Positions 28,000 to 36,517 of a DNA stretch of 64,000 nt are shown piece after piece. Location: contig JAGOBA010000005.1 of assembly GCA_017983635.1 (NCBI GenBank), positions 1 through 64,000 of the forward strand, read 5' to 3'. A model generated the notes under the pieces. That model had not been told where the DNA came from, did not search any database, and worked only from the letters and a program-made list of their open reading frames with translations. The translations under genes and the position numbers were made by a program. How positions within the stretch are numbered: position 1 is the stretch's first letter; each line of letters starts with the position of its first letter. This stretch comes from Alphaproteobacteria bacterium. Lineage in GTDB: Bacteria; Pseudomonadota; Alphaproteobacteria; Micropepsales; Micropepsaceae.

Positions 28000-29538
28000 A
28001 TGAGATCTTTAGGCAAGATTGGCGAAGCAATCGGGGCGCTGCTAGCAATCCCGCTCACGATCCTCTTCTTCTATCTTGCGTATCTCGTCGTTGCTTGGTC
28101 CTGGGACCTCTTGCTGTGGGCGGCGGGTATGGTGGTTCTGGGCTTAACCCTCTTCGGCATAGCAGGCGCGTTCGACGAAGCAAAGGCAGAGGGAACCAAG
28201 CGCGGCTCGTCTGCCCTGATGCGACTTCTTCAGACGATCGGCGGACACGTCGCGCGCAGCTTATCGGTCACGTGCTTCGCAATCGCCGTCGGCTTGGTGC
28301 TGGCAGCGATTTTTCAAGGCGTTGTGTTATCGCGCACCGGCGACATCTACTGGAACAGATTGAAAGAATTCGAAGAGGGACTGCTCTACACGAAGACGTG
28401 GCTGGATCGCGCCCTCGGACTCGATGTGTTGGCCGGCATACTGGCCGTCATGGTTGCTCTCTCGCTCCTCTTTCCTCTTAGGAGCCTGATCGAGCGCACG
28501 CTCTCGGTGCGGCGCGTGTTCTCGTTCGTCTACGTCGCGCTCCTGACGCTGACGAGCTTCACGTTCTTTTCCGGCATGCTGCTTGATCGCTACGAACTGA
28601 TGCTCCGCCAGCCCCTGCGGGTTCAAGCCATCGCCAGTTTCGAGAGACAGAACCTCGACGAGCGCAAGCGTCTGGTCGCGATCGCCTGGATCATCGACAG
28701 CCTCAACGATCCGAACAGTCCGCCCCTGCCCGATACCGAAAACATCGCGCGCTACATGAAGGACATCGGCTACTACGATGCGATCAACGCTGCGGCGGCG
28801 CACATCGCCGGCATCTCGACCGCCGAATTCTATCGCGAGGACAAGAGCCGTACCGACGGCCGGCTCGAACGCGAAGTCGACATCCATGCGGAGCAGATGG
28901 CGCCGAACGAGGGCGCTGCCTCGACGGCGTTCGCGCCACTGCGCGATGCAATGCGCAGCCTCCTCGGCGACACGTTTGCCGCACTGAAAGCCGACGATAA
29001 GCCCGGCGCATGGGCCTATTTGAGACTGACGCGCACGGTTGAGCCGGTCGAACGCCAAGGCGGCGAACGCTCGCCACTCCTCCAGGCACGCATCGGCGCA
29101 ATGGAGATACTTTCCTCGCTCGTCGCCGAGAAAATCGGCCACGCCGTCACCTCCAACGAGGTCGCCTATCAATTCGTCGGTTCGCTCGTCGAAGCGGTTG
29201 TCATGCCGCTCTGGGACGTCGTCCTCCCGCTCGACATCGACAGCCTCGACACTGCGCGCGGCTTCATCGCTAGCCAGCAACTGAGCCGCGCCACACCGCT
29301 CGCTTGGTCGAAGATCGCCGAGTTGCCGGAACACGCCGAACTGGCGGCGCCAACGCCGCCGCCGGACACTGGAACCGGCAACGTCCCTACGGTCGGCACT
29401 CTAGGGGCCAGCATCAGCAACGCGTTGCCCATGCCGGTTGCCCCGTCATGGGAACAGTTCAGCGGCACCGCCTTTGTCCACCGCCCACAGCCCGGAACAC
29501 CGGAGGTCTATACCCGCCCCGTCTTCCGCGTTCGCTGA
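28000..29538 (+). CDS. Membrane protein of unknown family
   Basis: A 512-aa protein I do not recognise. Five hydrophobic segments are visible in residues 1-200 (near 12-33, 36-56, 86-108, 139-161 and 170-196), with a short soluble loop after the third (TGDIYWNRLKEFEEGLLYTKTWLDRAL). The remaining 300 residues are soluble and mainly helical, ending in a proline-rich tail. No enzymatic motif is seen. Codon use matches neighbours and the reading frame is intact, so it is a real gene. It stands alone, divergent from the DUF1003 gene. Confidence 0.8.
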   Translation: MRSLGKIGEAIGALLAIPLTILFFYLAYLVVAWSWDLLLWAAGMVVLGLTLFGIAGAFDEAKAEGTKRGSSALMRLLQTIGGHVARSLSVTCFAIAVGLVLAAIFQGVVLSRTGDIYWNRLKEFEEGLLYTKTWLDRALGLDVLAGILAVMVALSLLFPLRSLIERTLSVRRVFSFVYVALLTLTSFTFFSGMLLDRYELMLRQPLRVQAIASFERQNLDERKRLVAIAWIIDSLNDPNSPPLPDTENIARYMKDIGYYDAINAAAAHIAGISTAEFYREDKSRTDGRLEREVDIHAEQMAPNEGAASTAFAPLRDAMRSLLGDTFAALKADDKPGAWAYLRLTRTVEPVERQGGERSPLLQARIGAMEILSSLVAEKIGHAVTSNEVAYQFVGSLVEAVVMPLWDVVLPLDIDSLDTARGFIASQQLSRATPLAWSKIAELPEHAELAAPTPPPDTGTGNVPTVGTLGASISNALPMPVAPSWEQFSGTAFVHRPQPGTPEVYTRPVFRVR

Positions 29539-29616
29539 TCCAATCAGGCCTGGAAGCTGATCCGCACGAGCGCTAACGTGCGCGCCAAGAACACCACTAA
29601 ACCCTTGGAGAACATC

Positions 29617-30534
29617 ATGGGAATGCTATCGGGAAAAGTCGTCTTGGTGACCGGCGGTGCGAACGGCATCGGCAAGGAGTGCGCGCTCCTGGCCGCGAAG
29701 GAAGGCGCGAAAGTCGTGGTCAACGACCTCGGCGGCTCGACCTCGGGCGGCGACGAAGGCTCCGCCGGCCCCGCCGAAATGGTCGCGCGCGAAATCAAGG
29801 CCGCAGGCGGCCAAGCCGTCTCGAACTCCGACTCGGTAACAAATCGAACCGCCGTCAAGCGCATGATCGAGCAGGCAAAGGACACGTTCGGCGGCCTACA
29901 CGCTGTCATCAACCCCGCAGGCATTCTCCGAGACACGATGTTCCACAAGATGACCGATCAGGACTGGGACCTGGTGATCGACGTGCATCTGAACGGCGCC
30001 TACAACGTCTGCCGCGCGACGATCGAACATTTCCGCGAGCAGCAAGACGGCGCCTACGTGCTGTTCACATCAACCAGCGGCATCATCGGAAACATCGGCC
30101 AAGCGAACTACGCGGCCGCCAAGATGGGCGTCGCCGGCCTCTCGCGCATCATCGCCATGGAAGGCGTGCAGAAGAACGTGCGCTCCAACATCATCGCCCC
30201 GTTCGCGTGGTCGCGTATGATCGCGACCATTCCGATCAAGGACGAAGCCTCCGCCAAGCGCGTGGAGCGCATGAAGAACCACATGCGCGCCGATCAGGTT
30301 GCGCAACTGGCCGTGGCCCTCTGCGCCCCGCAGTCAAAAGACGTCACCGGCCAAATCTTCACCGCAAGAGGCAACGAAATCTTCCTGATGTCCCAATCCC
30401 GCCCCTTGCGCGGCATGGCCAAAATGGAAGGCTGGACACCCGAGACCATCTGCAACCACGCCTTCCCGGCCATGAAAACGATGATGTACGACAGCGGCGC
30501 AACAACCTCCGTCTTCGGCTGGGACCCGGTGTAG
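29617..30534 (+). CDS. SDR-family oxidoreductase, hydroxyacyl-CoA dehydrogenase (HSD17B4)-like
   Basis: A 305-aa short-chain dehydrogenase with the nucleotide-binding motif VTGGANGIGKE, VVVNDLGGS and the catalytic STSGIIGNIGQANYAAAKMG (Ser, Tyr-x-x-x-Lys). The VVNDLGG pattern and the extended C-terminus are seen in dehydrogenase modules of peroxisomal-type multifunctional beta-oxidation enzymes, so a 3-hydroxyacyl-CoA substrate is possible but not shown. I chose the ATG at 29617, preceded by GGAG at six bases, over a GTG at 29578. Confidence 0.85.
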   Translation: MGMLSGKVVLVTGGANGIGKECALLAAKEGAKVVVNDLGGSTSGGDEGSAGPAEMVAREIKAAGGQAVSNSDSVTNRTAVKRMIEQAKDTFGGLHAVINPAGILRDTMFHKMTDQDWDLVIDVHLNGAYNVCRATIEHFREQQDGAYVLFTSTSGIIGNIGQANYAAAKMGVAGLSRIIAMEGVQKNVRSNIIAPFAWSRMIATIPIKDEASAKRVERMKNHMRADQVAQLAVALCAPQSKDVTGQIFTARGNEIFLMSQSRPLRGMAKMEGWTPETICNHAFPAMKTMMYDSGATTSVFGWDPV

Positions 30535-30546
30535 TCGCCCCCGTTT

Positions 30547-30700
30547 GTCATGGCCGGGCTTGACCCGGCCACCCAGTGCGCGCACGTCTGTGCGCGCGAG
30601 AGTCCGTATGAGATCGCTACGAACCGCACTGACAAAGAATGAGTCTCCCCGCCGCGCCGACGCGCGGCGACTGGGTGGCCGGGTCAAGCCCGGCCATGAC
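30547..30700. repeat. Large inverted repeat with internal hairpins
   Basis: Perfect 31-bp arms (30547-30577 and 30670-30700) face each other across 92 bp; the left arm begins GTCATGGCCGGGCTTGACCC and continues GGCCACCCAGT. Two smaller hairpins sit inside: GCGCGCAC/GTGCGCGC at 30578-30598 and CGCCGCG/CGCGGCG near 30650-30668. GTCATGGCCGGGCTTGACCCGGCCA-type sequences are familiar as dispersed alphaproteobacterial palindromes. There is no open frame inside, so this is a non-coding repeat, possibly a mobilised pair or a REP-like element. It fills the gap between two oxidoreductase genes. Confidence 0.85.
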
Positions 30701-30711
30701 GGTGTTGGGTT

Positions 30712-31854
30712 ATGACCACCGCCTTCACCTACGACGCCCTCCCGCAGGAGCGGGTCCACTTCGGCAAAGCGGTGCGCGAAGCCCTCGGCGACGAAGTCGA
30801 ACGTATGGGCGCCAAACGCGTCTTCGTCGCGACGTCGAAGACACTACGCGAAAAGACCGGTGCGATCTCACTCATCGCGACCACTCTTGGAAACAAATGC
30901 GCCGCGATCTTCGATAACATCGCCGAACACTCGAAACTCGACGGCGTGCTCGAAGCCGTCCACGCCGCGCGCAAAGCGAACGCCGACCTGCTCGTCGGCG
31001 TCGGCGGCGGCTCGATCATCGACGGCTTGAAGGTCGTGCAACTCGCGCTCAGCGAAAACGTCGAAACGATGGATCAACTCCTAGCGCTCGCGAACAAGCG
31101 CCACATGAAGCCAACGCCCATCCGCCAGGTCGCGATCCCAACTACGCTCTCCGGCGCCGAGACGACGCCCGCCGGTGGCGGCACAGACGCCGGCTGCGGC
31201 CAGAAACTCGGCTTCATGAACCCATTCCTCGTGCCCCGCGCAATCATCTACGACCCCGCCCTCGGCGCGCTCACGCCCGAATGGCTCTGGCTCTCGAGCG
31301 CTATCCGCGGCGTCGATCACTGCTGCGAAGGCTACCTCGCGAAAAACGTGACACCTGTCTACGAAGCAGGCCTCCTGCATGGCCTCGCGCTGTTCGCCAC
31401 CTCGCTACGCCGCACGAAAGAAGTCCCCGGCGATCCCTTCGCGCGCATGGAAAGCCAAATGGCGAGCTACCTCGCCTGCTCGAACTCCGCTCGAGCCGGC
31501 TCCGGCGCCAGCCACGGTATCGGCTACATCCTGGGCGGCCGCTACGGCCTGCACCACGGCCACGCAAGCTGCATCATGCTCCCGCAGGTCCTGCGCTGGA
31601 ACGAGAAGACAACCGCCGACCGCCAAACGAGACTTGCCACCACCATGGGCCGCCCCACCATGAGCGCCGGCGACGCCGTCGCCGAACTCGTGAAAGACCT
31701 AGACCTCCCATCGCGCCTGCGCGACGTCGGCATCAAACAAGACCAACTCCAAGCGATCGCCGACGAAGCCGCCAAACACCCCGTCGTTCTCTCGAACCCA
31801 AGACCGGTCACTGGCGCAACGGAGGTATTGGAGATGCTTCGAGCCGCTTGGTGA
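30712..31854 (+). CDS. Iron-containing alcohol dehydrogenase-family protein
   Basis: A 380-aa group III (Fe) dehydrogenase. The nucleotide site VGVGGGSIIDGLKVV lies near residues 95-110, IPTTLSGAE follows, and metal-ligand regions are AIRGVDHCCEGYL and the pair SGASHGIGYILGG and GLHHGHASCIMLPQVLRWN. The N-terminal layout resembles maleylacetate-reductase-like members. The start follows the inverted repeat by only 11 bp, so any promoter must lie in or before the repeat. The substrate cannot be read from sequence. Confidence 0.88.
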   Translation: MTTAFTYDALPQERVHFGKAVREALGDEVERMGAKRVFVATSKTLREKTGAISLIATTLGNKCAAIFDNIAEHSKLDGVLEAVHAARKANADLLVGVGGGSIIDGLKVVQLALSENVETMDQLLALANKRHMKPTPIRQVAIPTTLSGAETTPAGGGTDAGCGQKLGFMNPFLVPRAIIYDPALGALTPEWLWLSSAIRGVDHCCEGYLAKNVTPVYEAGLLHGLALFATSLRRTKEVPGDPFARMESQMASYLACSNSARAGSGASHGIGYILGGRYGLHHGHASCIMLPQVLRWNEKTTADRQTRLATTMGRPTMSAGDAVAELVKDLDLPSRLRDVGIKQDQLQAIADEAAKHPVVLSNPRPVTGATEVLEMLRAAW

Positions 31855-31855
31855 G

Positions 31856-32212
31856 CTAATTCATCACCATCCGCTGCCAAAAATACGCCGGCCGATACTC
31901 ATCGTAGCGCGCGTGAAACGGCAGCGCGTTGTGATAGGCGACCAGCGCGCCATCCTCGGACGACCGCATCGCGCTCTCCGCTTGCCCGATGATGCAGGCC
32001 CGCGTCTGCGCCGACCGCGAGCCGAACCCGCCCTCGCCCGAATGCCAACACTGCGCCCCGGCGCGCCGCACGATCCGAAGCTGCGCATTGTCGAGCGCGC
32101 GCAGCGAAACCTCGTCACGGGGAAAGCCGCCCGGCTGGTACGCCACTGGCTCCGCCGACACAGCAGACCCAACCACCAACGCGGCCAATGCCGCAAACAC
32201 AATCGCACGCAT
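31856..32212 (-). CDS. Small exported protein, UrcA-like
   Basis: A 118-aa precursor with a signal peptide (MRAIVFAALAALVVGSAVSA-EP). The mature 98 residues hold two cysteines (RRAGAQCWHSGEGGF and QTRACIIGQAESA) spaced as in UrcA-family periplasmic proteins, but the match is loose. It ends next to the convergent alcohol dehydrogenase stop and is divergent from pirin. Function unknown. The frame is open further upstream, but the signal peptide fixes the ATG at 32212. Confidence 0.7.
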   Translation of the reverse strand: MRAIVFAALAALVVGSAVSAEPVAYQPGGFPRDEVSLRALDNAQLRIVRRAGAQCWHSGEGGFGSRSAQTRACIIGQAESAMRSSEDGALVAYHNALPFHARYDEYRPAYFWQRMVMN

Positions 32213-32382
32213 GAAAGACCTCCACGGGGGAATGGAATTGGTGACCATGATACGCCCACGAACGTGCGCTTGCATGAACGGCTGTTCACAAACACGGCAT
32301 AATTGTGTCTCTTGCCGCAGAACAAACCGGCCACCACCTCCCACGCAACATTGTTACTCACCCCTTGCGAGGAGACTCGACC

Positions 32383-33084
32383 ATGATCGACATCCGCCCC
32401 TTCGAAACCCTGGGCAGGTTCGAAAACGATTGGCTCAAGGCCCACTACCACTTCAGCTTTTCCGGCTACCGCGATCAGGCCCGCGACAACTGGGGCGCGC
32501 TGCGCGTGTGGAACGACGACACGATCAAGCCCAAAACCGGCTTCGATCGCCACGGCCACAAGGACATGGAAATCATCACCTACGTCCGCCGCGGCGCGAT
32601 CACCCACCGCGACCACCTGGGCAACGAAGGCCGCACCAATGCCGGCGACGTGCAGGTGATGTGGGCCGGTCGCGGCATCCTGCACGAGGAACAGAACCTC
32701 GAGAACGAGCCGACGCAGATATTCCAGCTTTGGATTTTCCCGAATGAGAACGGGATCTCCCCCGGCTGGGAAGCCCGCGCCTTCCCCAAGGGCGACCGCG
32801 CCGGCTCACTGGTGACGCTCGCGTCCGGCCGAAAGCAAGACTCAGGCGTACTCCCGATCCACCAAGACGCGGCCATTCTCGCCGCAACCTTGCGGCCGGG
32901 CCAAACCGTCGAGCACATCTTGGAGCCCGGCCGCTACGTTTACATGGTGCCGGCCGTCGGCAAACTGCTCGTCAACGGCCGTGAAGCGAAAGCACGTGAC
33001 GGCATCGCCGTTCACGGCGAAGATAGGATCGAGCTGAAAGCGATCGAGGACACCGAAATCCTCATCGCCGACATACCGAAGTAA
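32383..33084 (+). CDS. Pirin-family protein
   Basis: A 233-aa bicupin of the pirin/YhhW type. The metal-binding motif is in the N-terminal cupin: FDRHGHKDMEIITYVRRGAI with RDHLGNEG, then GRGILHEEQN (His/His/His/Glu ligands). Bacterial pirins are reported as quercetin-dioxygenase-like or as regulators of metabolic enzymes; the role here is unknown. GGAG six to ten bases before the ATG at 32383 supports this start. It is 18 bp upstream of the amidase gene in the same direction. Confidence 0.92.
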   Translation: MIDIRPFETLGRFENDWLKAHYHFSFSGYRDQARDNWGALRVWNDDTIKPKTGFDRHGHKDMEIITYVRRGAITHRDHLGNEGRTNAGDVQVMWAGRGILHEEQNLENEPTQIFQLWIFPNENGISPGWEARAFPKGDRAGSLVTLASGRKQDSGVLPIHQDAAILAATLRPGQTVEHILEPGRYVYMVPAVGKLLVNGREAKARDGIAVHGEDRIELKAIEDTEILIADIPK

Positions 33085-33102
33085 CCAACCGCGCGAGGGC
33101 CA

Positions 33103-34530
33103 ATGCTGAGCTTCACAGACTACCGCAAACACGACGCCCTGGCCCTCGCCGATCTCGTTCGCACCAAACAAGTCACCGCACACGAACTGCTCGACACCGC
33201 CCTCGCGCGTTCGCGCGAGGTGAACCCAAAAATCAACGCCATCGTTCTCGACCACGAAGACGTTGCGCGCAAAGCACTGAAGGACGGTCTGCCGCAAGGC
33301 CCGCTCACCGGCGTGCCGTATCTGCTGAAGGATCTAGGCGCGGCGTTGAAAGGTACGGTCACCACCGGCAGCCTGAGCTACGCCCGCGAAACCGTCGCCG
33401 CCGCGGACTCGACCTATGTCGAGCGCGTCAAGACCGCCGGCCTCGTCGTCTTCGGCAAAACCCATTCGCCGGAACTGGGCCTGAGCCCCTCGTCCGAGTC
33501 GCGCATGTTCGGCGCCACACGTAACCCCTGGAACCTGAATCATATCGCCGGCGGCTCGTCCGGCGGCGCGGCAGCAGCGGTCGCAGCGGGGATCGTTCCC
33601 GTCGCGCACGCAACCGACGGCGGCGGCTCGATCCGCATCCCGGCGAGCTGTTGCGGTCTCTTCGGCTTGAAGCCAACGCGCGCCCGCACGCCGATGGGTC
33701 CAAAGCGAGGCGAAGGCTGGGGCGGCGCGTCCGTCGGTCACGTCGTCTCGCGCAGCGTGCGCGACAGCGCCGCCTTCCTCGACGCGACGCACGGCCCCGC
33801 GCCCGGTGACCCCTACGTCGCGCCACACGCACCGCGCCCGTTCCTCGAAGAAGTGAAGGCCGCACCGGGCCGCTTGCGCATCGCGTTCTCGACGAAACCC
33901 GCGATCCCGACGGACGTGCACCCCGACGCGATCGCCGCCGTGCGCGAGGCAGCCAAACTCTGCGAAAGCCTCGGCCACCACGTCGAAGAAGCAGCGCTCG
34001 ATATCAACGGCATGGAGATCATGGCCGCCCAAGGCATCGTGATCAGCGCCAACGTCGCCTTCACCGTCGATGAGGCAGCGGAAGCGCTCGGCCGCACAGC
34101 GCGCCTCGAAGACGTCGAGCGTGCCACCTGGTTCCGCGTCGAGAACGCCCGCAAGACGGACTCGAGCGCCTACGCCCGCGCGATGAACACGCTCCACCTG
34201 CTCGGACGCACCGTCGCAACCTTCATGACCAACTACGACGTAGTCCTGCAACCGACCGCAGCCCAACCGCCGCTGCCCATCGGCATCCTGAACATGGACC
34301 GCGAAGATTTGCAGCAGATGTTCCGCGAGATGATCAGCTTCATCCCCTACACCGGCATCTACAACCTCACCGGCCAACCCTCTGCGAACATCCCCCTCTA
34401 TTGGAATGCAGCCGGCCTCCCCATCGGCACCATGTTCACCACCCGCTACGGCGACGAAGCCACCCTCTTCCGCCTGGCCGCGCAAATCGAGCAAGCGAGG
34501 CCCTGGAAGGACAAGTACGCGCCGCTCTAG
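33103..34530 (+). CDS. Amidase (amidase-signature family)
   Basis: A 475-aa hydrolase of the amidase-signature family. The catalytic triad is visible as the Lys in [10 protein letters not shown], the cis-Ser in [13 protein letters not shown] and the nucleophilic Ser region [17 protein letters not shown]. Length and order match 6-aminohexanoate-cyclic-dimer-hydrolase-like and GatA-like stand-alone amidases. No gatB or gatC lies nearby, so it is not the tRNA amidotransferase subunit. Probably co-transcribed with pirin. Its stop is immediately adjacent to the convergent Nudix gene. Confidence 0.9.
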   Translation: MLSFTDYRKHDALALADLVRTKQVTAHELLDTALARSREVNPKINAIVLDHEDVARKALKDGLPQGPLTGVPYLLKDLGAALKGTVTTGSLSYARETVAAADSTYVERVKTAGLVVFGKTHSPELGLSPSSESRMFGATRNPWNLNHIAGGSSGGAAAAVAAGIVPVAHATDGGGSIRIPASCCGLFGLKPTRARTPMGPKRGEGWGGASVGHVVSRSVRDSAAFLDATHGPAPGDPYVAPHAPRPFLEEVKAAPGRLRIAFSTKPAIPTDVHPDAIAAVREAAKLCESLGHHVEEAALDINGMEIMAAQGIVISANVAFTVDEAAEALGRTARLEDVERATWFRVENARKTDSSAYARAMNTLHLLGRTVATFMTNYDVVLQPTAAQPPLPIGILNMDREDLQQMFREMISFIPYTGIYNLTGQPSANIPLYWNAAGLPIGTMFTTRYGDEATLFRLAAQIEQARPWKDKYAPL

Positions 34531-35016
34531 TCACCACGCAGCCCCCGGTGCGGCGTCGCCAGCAAGCTCCGCCAGCCGCCGCCGCGTGCCGCTGGTGGTG
34601 CCTTTCGGCAATTCGTTCACCGGAAAGAACGCAGCTTCCGCGATCTCAAGCGGACGCTTCTTGCCCTCCACGCGGCGCCACTCTCCGGCCTCAAAGAGAA
34701 TGACGTGGTCAGAGCGCTTCTGCACCAAGCTCAAATAGACGCCGACAAGACGAGGCGGCGTCACCGCTTCAATGAGCGCTTCTTCGCGCAACTCCCGCAC
34801 GGCCGCATCGGCCGCTGTCTCGCGCCGGTCGACAGCGCCGCCCGGAAAGTGCCAACCGGGTGTGTAGGTATGGCGGACCAGCAGAACCGTGTCCGCCTTC
34901 CGCACGATGATCCGTACACCAATCGTTAAGGGCCAGCGCCCGGTTCGCGCCAGTTTCGCGACGCGCTGATAGGCTTGGATGGATGAGCCGACGATGCGGC
35001 CAAATCGATGGGTCAT
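34531..35016 (-). CDS. Nudix hydrolase
   Basis: A 161-aa protein with the Nudix box at residues about 59-82 (GGAVDRRETAADAAVRELREEALI); the final Gly of the consensus is replaced by Ala, a tolerated change. The N-terminus includes a basic region before the fold (PLTIGVRIIVRKADTVLLVRHTY). Substrate unknown. Its stop begins in the base after the amidase stop; the upstream 102 bp separate it from the divergent flagellin-like gene. Confidence 0.85.
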   Translation of the reverse strand: MTHRFGRIVGSSIQAYQRVAKLARTGRWPLTIGVRIIVRKADTVLLVRHTYTPGWHFPGGAVDRRETAADAAVRELREEALIEAVTPPRLVGVYLSLVQKRSDHVILFEAGEWRRVEGKKRPLEIAEAAFFPVNELPKGTTSGTRRRLAELAGDAAPGAAW

Positions 35017-35118
35017 GGCAACCGAGCTTTAAGCGCAATCTTGGGCGCCGGGTAAAGCGTTCCCTAACCCCTGCGCGCCTAAGCTCCGCGCAACAAAGCC
35101 TCAAAGGTGGGGGAAGTC

Positions 35119-35784
35119 ATGTCCGTCGAACAAAAGCGCGTGGACGCGCAGAGCCTATTCGCTTACGCGCGCCGCGTGCTCTCCGGAAAGGAAGCGCCGG
35201 TCGAAGCGCCCGTCGAGCCCGTCGACATCCGTTCCGGCATCGACCGCGCACTGCGCCAGGCACGCCGCGGCGCATTCATGTCGGGCACCTTGGCCGAAAC
35301 CGCCGCCCGCGCGATCTCAACCGTTGAAGGCACCCTGGTCGCCATCGACACGATCGACACCTATCTCTCCGAAGCGCTGGAACTGACCGCCGATGCCTTG
35401 ACCGATGCCGACGCCACGAAGCGTGCGATGATCGCCGACCGCTACGAAGAACTTCGCTCGCGGATCGACACCGTCGCCGCCGGCGCTACCTTCGAAGGCG
35501 TGAACCTGATCGACGCCGCCCGCGGCGCGATTGAAGTGACGCTGCCAGACGGCGGTCAACCGCGCCACGCTATCGGACACATCACGCTCGTCGCCGGTGA
35601 ACGCGGCCTGTCGCTGAAAGCACCGTCCGAACTCTTCGCATCGAACGATGAGATCGAAGCCGCTCGCATGTCGTTGTTCGCCGCGCGCCAGCGCCTCGAC
35701 CGTGCGGCGGAGACGTTCCTGAACCAAGCAAGCATCCTCGCCCCGCATCTGGGCGTGACGCCGCAGCTCGGCGAAGTCGCGTAG
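35119..35784 (+). CDS. Flagellin-like helical protein
   Basis: A 221-aa, mostly helical protein. Residues about 35-135 follow the flagellin N-terminal pattern, with the ending SRIDTVAAGATFEGVNLIDAA matching the flagellin LRxxIDxIAxxTxFNGxNLL motif. A short central part (about 135-165) replaces the variable domain, and the last 50 residues (NDEIEAARMSLFAARQRLDRAAETFLNQASIL) resemble the C-terminal coiled-coil helix. No signal peptide is seen. GGTGGGGGAAGTC precedes the ATG at 35119. It is remote from the flagellar cluster. It may be a minor flagellin or an FlgL-like secreted protein; only family resemblance is claimed. Confidence 0.7.
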   Translation: MSVEQKRVDAQSLFAYARRVLSGKEAPVEAPVEPVDIRSGIDRALRQARRGAFMSGTLAETAARAISTVEGTLVAIDTIDTYLSEALELTADALTDADATKRAMIADRYEELRSRIDTVAAGATFEGVNLIDAARGAIEVTLPDGGQPRHAIGHITLVAGERGLSLKAPSELFASNDEIEAARMSLFAARQRLDRAAETFLNQASILAPHLGVTPQLGEVA

Positions 35785-35788
35785 AGCC

Positions 35789-36451
35789 TCAGTGATGATG
35801 GGCATGCGCACCGTGCGCGTGCCCATGACGGTCGGGATCGACCACCGCCTCACCGCGCAATTCGGCCAACGCACGCGCGATCGACTGAAACGACGCGCTC
35901 AACGCCAGCGCCGCCATCGCCGCCGCCACCGCGACATCCGGCCAAAGCGTTCCCGTCCCGAACACGCCCAGCGCCGCAACCATCACCATCACGTTTCCGA
36001 TCGCGTCATTGCGCGTGCAAAGCCACACTGACCGCATGTTCGCGTCACCGTCGCGGTATTGATAGAGCAACACCGCCACGCCCACGTTCGCAAGCAACGC
36101 GAGAAAGCCGATCGCCCCCATCGTCCCCGCATGCGGCGTGGCGCCGGTGAGCACGTTCATGGCGGCCGAAGCGATAACCCAAATGCCAAACAGCCCCATG
36201 CTCGCCCCCTTCACCAACGCCGCCCGTGCCCGCCACGCGAGCGCCATCGAGGCCACCGAGAGACTCAAGGCGTAGTTCGCCGCATCGCCAAAGAAGTCGA
36301 GCGCATCCGCCTGCAGCGAGGCCGATCCCGCCGCAACTCCCGCCACAACTTCAACAAAGAACATCGCCGCATTGACGAAAAGCGCGATCCAGAGCACCCG
36401 GCGATACGCCAGCGACGCACTGGGCGGCGGTGCGGGGCAGCAATGATCCAT
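35789..36451 (-). CDS. Cation diffusion facilitator-type transporter, short form
   Basis: A 220-aa membrane protein with six predicted helices. Metal-site residues are in helix 2 (LQADALDFFGDAANY, DxxxD) and helix 5 (TRNDAIGN). The N-terminus MDHCCP and the C-terminal histidine-rich tail (DRHGHAHGAHAHHH) suggest metal capture. The cytoplasmic C-terminal domain of classical CDF proteins is absent. The ATG at 36451 follows the MerR-controlled promoter, and the gene is divergent from the merR-type gene. Likely exports Zn, Cd, Co or Pb from the cytoplasm. Confidence 0.88.
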   Translation of the reverse strand: MDHCCPAPPPSASLAYRRVLWIALFVNAAMFFVEVVAGVAAGSASLQADALDFFGDAANYALSLSVASMALAWRARAALVKGASMGLFGIWVIASAAMNVLTGATPHAGTMGAIGFLALLANVGVAVLLYQYRDGDANMRSVWLCTRNDAIGNVMVMVAALGVFGTGTLWPDVAVAAAMAALALSASFQSIARALAELRGEAVVDPDRHGHAHGAHAHHH

Positions 36452-36476
36452 CGGCTGATTCCTTCTTCCCGCCCTG

Positions 36477-36507
36477 AATCTACATGCTACAGTGGCTGTA
36501 GCTTCAA
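36477..36507 (-). promoter_or_regulatory. MerR-type operator within the CDF gene promoter
   Basis: Read leftward: -35 TTGAAG (36507-36502), a 19-bp spacer whose first 15 bases are the dyad CTACAGCCACTGTAG, then CATG and -10 TAGATT (36482-36477). An over-long 19-bp spacer with a dyad directly after the -35 is the hallmark of MerR-family activated promoters (compare PbrR and ZntR promoters), where the regulator realigns the two boxes on metal binding. The dyad also lies 16 bp before the merR-type ATG and could serve autoregulation. Confidence 0.85.
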
Positions 36508-36517
36508 GGGTCAAAGA

